Source of the DNA: Mallotus nudiflorus
Taxonomy: Eukaryota > Streptophyta > Magnoliopsida > Malpighiales > Euphorbiaceae
Assembly: GCA_947683625.1 (NCBI GenBank)
Contig: CANTUR010000660.1
Coordinates: 248,001 to 312,000 of the forward strand
Length of the DNA: 64,000 nucleotides
Direction: 5' to 3'
Of the stretch, positions 59,955 to 64,000 are shown piece after piece. Numbering within the stretch: the first letter of the stretch is position 1; every line of letters starts with the position of its first letter. The notes under the pieces are model-generated. The model was not told the DNA's origin, ran no database searches, and was given only the letters and a program-made list of their open reading frames with translations. Both the position numbers and the translations under genes were made by a program.

Positions 59955-60300
59955 ACTTCAGATGAGCAAACTTAAGGAGATTAGAGATACATCCTATGAG
60001 AATTCAAAGATTTACAAGGAACAAATAAAGAGGTGGCATGATGCTAGAGTTAGAGTGAAAACTTTTAAGGAAGGAGATTAAGTACTATTGTTCAAGTTAA
60101 GACTCAGATTATTTCATGGAAAGGTGAAAATGGTCAAGACCATTTATAGTGACTTATTCATATCGTCATATAGCTATGGAATTGTGCAACACAAGAGGAG
60201 ACACATTCAAAATGAATGGATAGAGGTTAAAGCTTTACCATGGAGGAATAATTGAGGAATTTCATTAAGTTTCATGGTTGAAGGAATCAAATGAATGATG
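59955..60300 (+). pseudogene. Athila-2 integrase tail, after the SIRE-like insertion
   Basis: Continues the frame cut at 49,991: MSKLKEIRDTSYENSKIYKE, then IKRWHDARVRVKTFKEGD, a stop, and VLLFKLRLRLF (family VLLFNSRLRLFPGKLKSRW). After a shift it ends with HIQNEWIEVKALPWRNN. Matches Athila-1 at 414-635. Confidence 0.85.
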
Positions 60301-60948
60301 AATAGGGTGGTCTAGCTAATGGACCCCTTAAAAGAGTGCTTTTTAAGGCTCAACAACATTATTTTTATTTTATTTCAGTTATTTTATGTTTTTGTAAATT
60401 TATGTTATTGAAATTTTTTTTTTTGTCAATTTCAAGAAGTGAAAGAAAGATTGGAGCTCTCAAAGAGGTTTTGTAAGTTTAATTTATGTGGAATGTTTAG
60501 TGCAAAATACAAGTCATGATTGTGATGCATTGCTACAATATTTGTTTATTATATGCTTAATTTAGCAATTTTTTTTATAAAAAAATGCATATACATGTCG
60601 CAAGGCCATGCATAAATTGTGCACAACCGTGCATGTTATGAGCATAATCATGCTTGTACAAGTCACATGACCATGCTAAAATTACAGTATTGAATTTTGG
60701 TATCAAGTCGCATGGTCGTGCTAAAATATGGCATCAAATTTTGGTATTAGGCTACATGACTATGTTGAATTTGTGCATGGCCATTTAATGTTGATTTTCA
60801 ATTTTTTTTAAAAGACATGAATTTCATTTTACATAAACTTTTTCCACTTCCCCATGCTTCCCACTTCCCAAACCTTGGAAAACCTAACCCTTGACCACTT
60901 TTTCAATTTCCCATACACTTTACGTAATTCCCACTACCTTACCTCTCC
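60301..60948 (+). other. Athila-2 spacer after pol, with tandem CATGGTCGTGC units
   Basis: Noncoding. At 60,657-60,780 a 45-46 bp unit (CAAGTCGCATGGTCGTGCTAA-like core followed by an ATTTTGGTAT-like end) occurs twice, with a third partial copy. A further GTGCACAACCGTGCATG-type word is at 60,620. The same region opens the window in reverse. Confidence 0.7.
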
Positions 60949-60956
60949 TATATAAA
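60949..60956 (+). promoter_or_regulatory. Candidate internal TATA box for the ORF1-like gene
   Basis: TATATAAA, preceded by pyrimidine-rich CTTACCTCTCC and followed by CT-rich leader sequence, 112 bp before an ATG in favourable context (TTCACCATGG). Layout resembles a plant core promoter. Confidence 0.5.
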
Positions 60957-61067
60957 CCACCATCTTCTCACCTCTTCTTTATAACTCATTCTCTACATTA
61001 CCTCCATTCTCTACACCCTCTTTCACTAACTAAATTCTCTTAATTCTTTATCTTTAAGCAATTCACC

Positions 61068-62026
61068 ATGGAGAGAGATCAAAGGAAGAAAAGCATATTA
61101 AGGAATAAGACTAATCCTCCATCCAAGAGAACTAGACCTGGTGGAGCTTCCAATAATCCAAGTGGCACTAGTGATGAACATAGGTAAAACCTTTCCCCAC
61201 TCAAATTCAATTTTGGCATGGTGAGCATAAGAATAAATTTCAAAAGATGATGAATAGGATAATTATGCTAAATAGGTATTTAAGTGCTACATCTTTAATT
61301 AAAATTGGCTTATTAAAGGACATTAATGTGTATGCCAATAGGATGGAGTGGAATGATTTTATTTTGATGCAAAACCCTTATTATGCCATACCCACTAGTG
61401 AGTTTATCTCTTCTTTTGAATTCAATGACTGCACTCTCATGTTTAATTTTCATTTGGGGTATGAGGAGTATAGTTTAGGCTTGTTTGAACTTAATGATGT
61501 ATTTCATTTTCCTAAAAATCAAGATGCTAATAAAGCATATGATAGACATGAGTTTTGGAGATAGTTAACTAGGGAAAGGGGAGTCTTTTATAAGGCTAGA
61601 TTGGCAAAAGAATTTAGGATTCAATTGCCCGCTATGAAATATCTTCATAGGATCATGGCTCATTCCTTATTTCTAAGGAAAGAGGGAGACTTCGTAGTCA
61701 CCACTACCAAGCTTAATGTTTTGTATTGCATGGTTAGTGATAGAAAGCTTGATGTGTGTCATGCCATAACTAGGAAACTAAAAGATGTTACTGCAAAAGC
61801 AACTAGGGCTATCAAAGTGGGAGGACTAATAACATCCATAGCTAAGTACCTAGACTTTGATATTAATAACATGCCTTTTGAGAAAACAGTGGGTCATCAC
61901 TTTATTAACACTAGCATAATGGAAGCTATGGGTTTAGTTGGAGTTGACCATATAGGGAGATACTTTTCTTATCCAACCCACACCCTTGGAAGCTTAACAA
62001 AAAGAAGAGGAAGATACTTTAACTAA
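61068..62026 (+). pseudogene. Athila-2 ORF1-like / envelope-position gene, first copy
   Basis: ATG at 61,068 in good context begins a basic, Ser/Pro-rich head (MERDQRKKSILRNKTNPPSK) that hits a stop at 61,185. The main domain runs in another frame from about 61,190. It reads HKNKFQKMMNRIIMLNRYLS, ANRMEWNDFILMQNPYYAIP and MFNFHLGYEEYSLGLFELND. A single stop at 61,562 (probably from CAG) precedes LAKEFRIQLPAMKYLHRIMA and IKVGGLITSIAKYLDFD, ending at 62,026. Spacing of these blocks resembles the ATHILA ORF-1 / putative plant transposon protein families; function unknown. It lies where some Athila elements carry an envelope-like gene. No signal peptide or clear membrane span is seen. Confidence 0.68.
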
Positions 62027-63150
62027 TTATATCATAGAGAGGCTATACAACTTCGAGCTACAATTTAGAGTCATAGAATCAAATGTAAGAGAACTAAATT
62101 CCAAAGTTAAAAGAATGGGATGAACTTTAAGGAAAATAAATTTCACATTAAACATGATCAATCATAACCTTAGTGCCTATTTTAGCTCGTAGAATTTTAT
62201 CCTACCACAATTTGCACATGATGAAAAGATGGAGGAGTAAGACTCCTCATTCATGGAAGAAGGCGAAGAGTGAAGACTTTGCTTTATTTTTAATTATGTT
62301 TGGTTCTAGGTTGAACAATGTATTTCTTTATTTATTTTTAGTTGTTTTTAATTTTATGTTTTAAGGAACAATGTGTTCTCATGTCTTATGTTTAATGTTG
62401 ATGTTTCAGGATGTTAAAGTTTGTTTTTATTTAAGTTGTCATGGTTAAGAATTTTAATATTATTAATGTTAGTTGTTTTTATTTCAATTTAATTTCTCTT
62501 TTACATTGTTGCAATATTAGTATATATATGTTCGTCCTATGCAAAGTGATGGAAATAGGTCAAATCAAGAGCGCAAAAAGCATCAATGCAAGTTTGGTTA
62601 AAGCTAAAATTCTAATTCTTTTAGAAATATGAAGCACGGTCATGCATAAAATGTCATCAAAATTTTGTAGAAGCAGGTCACATGGCCGTGCGACTTGATG
62701 ACTAATGACAACATGAAATTTTTTCCTATTTTTGATGTCAGATACTTATGCAATGAGGACATTGCACTTTTTTATATATGGGGGAGGAATCAATGTTGCC
62801 ATAACTTTAAATTCTTCAATTTATTTTGAATTTTTGAATTTTTTATTTATTTTCTTAATTTTTGAAATTCTTTTAATTTGGTTTCCTATTTTCTTCTGAT
62901 TTTTGACTTATTAAAATAGGATTTTAGGTGAGCAAAAATTCCATTTTAATTCCTAATTTCTATTTAATTTAGGAAAATTCTAATGATTTTATTTTTTCGT
63001 TGAATTTTTAAATTTATTTATTTTCCTTTCTATTTTAGGGATAGAATTTCTTGTACCCACTTTTCTCATTTAAACCCTAGTTTTATTTTCTTTTTTTTAT
63101 TCTTGTTATTTTTATTACCTTTCTTTTATGTTATTTTATTTTCCTAAAGT
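62027..63150 (+). other. Spacer between the two ORF1-like frames
   Basis: No gene seen; T-rich. Contains CACGGTCATGCAT and CACATGGCCGTGCGAC words at 62,635-62,695 and a polypurine-type motif at 62,755-62,795. Confidence 0.55.
62755..62795 (+). promoter_or_regulatory. Athila/Tat polypurine-type motif without LTR
   Basis: AATGAGGACATTGCAC, then TATATGGGGGAGGAATC. Same build as the reversed motifs at 35,246, 36,992 and 37,904. What follows (AATGTTGCCAT) is unlike the Athila-2 LTR start. Confidence 0.55.
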
Positions 63151-63162
63151 TTTAACATTGTT

Positions 63163-64000
63163 GTGATAACTAGAACAAAAACACAATTTCATAGAAGGAG
63201 GCTTAGTGATGGCAAGGGTAATCCTAAGGACATGAGGAACAAATATAAAGCTTTCTTTGCCATTTATTCTAAAGAAGAAGGGAAGAAATTCTGCTCCTTA
63301 GTCAAGAAAAATTTCAACAAGCTGAAATACTTTAATGATGAGGTACTTTTGAACATGGGGATTAAGGGAACCATAAATGTGTTTTGTAATAATTTAGGAT
63401 GGTATAAATTAGCTATAGTCAAATATGAGGTATTGTTTAAGCTAACTATAGAATTTTACACTACATTAAATATTCTAGATGCAAATCAGGGGGGTCTTCT
63501 TATGTAGGTTCATTGGGAAAGAGTATTATTTTGATTATGCAATCATGACTGAAATCTTTTTTTTCCTCACAAAGGTGTTTTTCAACCTCCATTGGATTAT
63601 AATATGAGTATTTTTGGCATGAAATCATTGTAGGTGATAGAGTTTGCAAAGTTCAAGTGATGACTAGTGGTTTAATCAAAGATCATTCATATTTAATCAT
63701 GCATAAATTCATGTCACACACAATTTTTGGAAGAAAAGATAGCACTAGGGTTTCTCCTAATGAACTATTTATGTTGTTATGATTGAATACTAACACAAAT
63801 GTATATAATACATACTTTGTTTGATATTCTATATGGCGTGTTATGTAAGCTAGAAAGGCATTATTGTCAATGGGACATATTGTCACTGATTTGTCATTGT
63901 ATTTTGCTACATTCAAATTTGCCAAACTTCTATTGAAGCCTTTGGAAGTTGAATCCTTATATGAAGATTACCTTGTGTGAGTTGAAATCATTATAGAGTA
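63163..64000 (+). pseudogene. Second ORF1-like frame, cut by the window end
   Basis: 63,163-63,507 is open: MITRTKTQFHRRRLSDGKGN, then NKYKAFFAIYSKEEGKKFCS and NMGIKGTINVFCNNLGWYKL, and VKYEVLFKLTIEFYTTLNIL. This has the same order as the first frame (KFQKMM, YLS, MEWNDF) but reads closer to Athila ORF1 proteins (GW..., then LTLEFLxTL). After stops, other frames give HKFMSHTIFGRKDSTRVSPN and ALLSMGHIVTDLSLYFATF, aligning with the HRIMAHSLF and GGLITSIAKY blocks of the first frame. It is a diverged relative, not a fresh duplicate. It may belong to Athila-2 or to another element. Confidence 0.62.

Larger units (their letters stand above)
43549..64000 (+). mobile_element. Athila-2: Athila-type Ty3 LTR retrotransposon, interrupted by SIRE-like
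   Basis: 5' LTR, tRNA-Asp-type primer site, gag, protease, RT, RNase H and integrase on the plus strand. A SIRE-like copia is inserted at 49,992-59,949 within integrase. The integrase tail and a long 3' region with ORF1-like frames follow. No 3' LTR is found before the window ends, unless the far-right ORF belongs to another element. It is a sister of Athila-1: the same protein motifs appear in both across gag and pol. All pol frames are broken. Confidence 0.85.

Overview
This window is nuclear DNA of a flowering plant, almost certainly a eudicot. It is AT-rich, has spliced genes with GT-AG introns, long AT, AC and ATC microsatellites, and layers of LTR retrotransposons whose primer-binding sites match plant initiator-tRNA-Met and tRNA-Asp. 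The species cannot be fixed from the sequence alone. There is no bacterial, organellar, tRNA, rRNA or CRISPR content.

Left third (1-20,911): a three-deep nest, all on the minus strand. A chromovirus of Tekay/Del type (about 15,865-20,911 visible) was entered at the start of its reverse-transcriptase region by an Athila-type Ty3 element (Athila-1, 1-15,864). Athila-1 was in turn entered inside gag by a Ty1/copia element (copia-1, 5,421-14,004) whose two LTRs, primer site, polypurine tract and slightly decayed 5-bp target duplication are all visible. All coding regions carry stops and frameshifts.

Middle (20,912-33,570): the only host gene space. A truncated duplicate of a gene head (23,745-24,240) precedes an eight-exon gene (26,346-31,344). 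It codes for a membrane protein with a copia-Gag-like N-terminal domain, ankyrin repeats and a C-terminal PGG domain with about four membrane spans. Its exon 5 splice donor looks broken (TT instead of GT), one acceptor is duplicated in tandem, and introns 1 and 2 are copies of each other. A perfect 44-bp inverted repeat with a 12-nt loop lies 116 bp past the stop codon. Next come a LINE RNase H remnant (minus), a copia reverse-transcriptase fragment (plus) and an LTR fragment.

33,570-43,548: old Athila/Tat-like material on the minus strand (LTR ends, three polypurine-type motifs, a protease remnant), then a 471-bp tandem duplication that carries a 'putative gypsy-type transposon' coding remnant.

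Right third (43,549-64,000): a second Athila-type element on the plus strand (Athila-2) with its 5' LTR, tRNA-Asp-type primer site, decayed gag-pol, and a 3' region holding two related ORF1/envelope-position reading frames. A Sirevirus-like copia (SIRE-like, 49,992-59,949) is inserted in its integrase with a perfect 5-bp target duplication (AGATT). The window ends inside Athila-2 or an adjoining element.

The genes do not form an operon or pathway. The retroelement proteins (Gag, protease, integrase, reverse transcriptase, RNase H) once served copy-and-paste transposition and are now dead here. The ankyrin/PGG gene is the one plausible cellular gene. I found no convincing wholly new system. 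The features most worth a second look are that gene's Gag-derived head and unusual splice sites, the perfect foldback behind it, the doubled 3' reading frames of Athila-2, and the repeated palindromic motifs in the noncoding parts of the retroelements.
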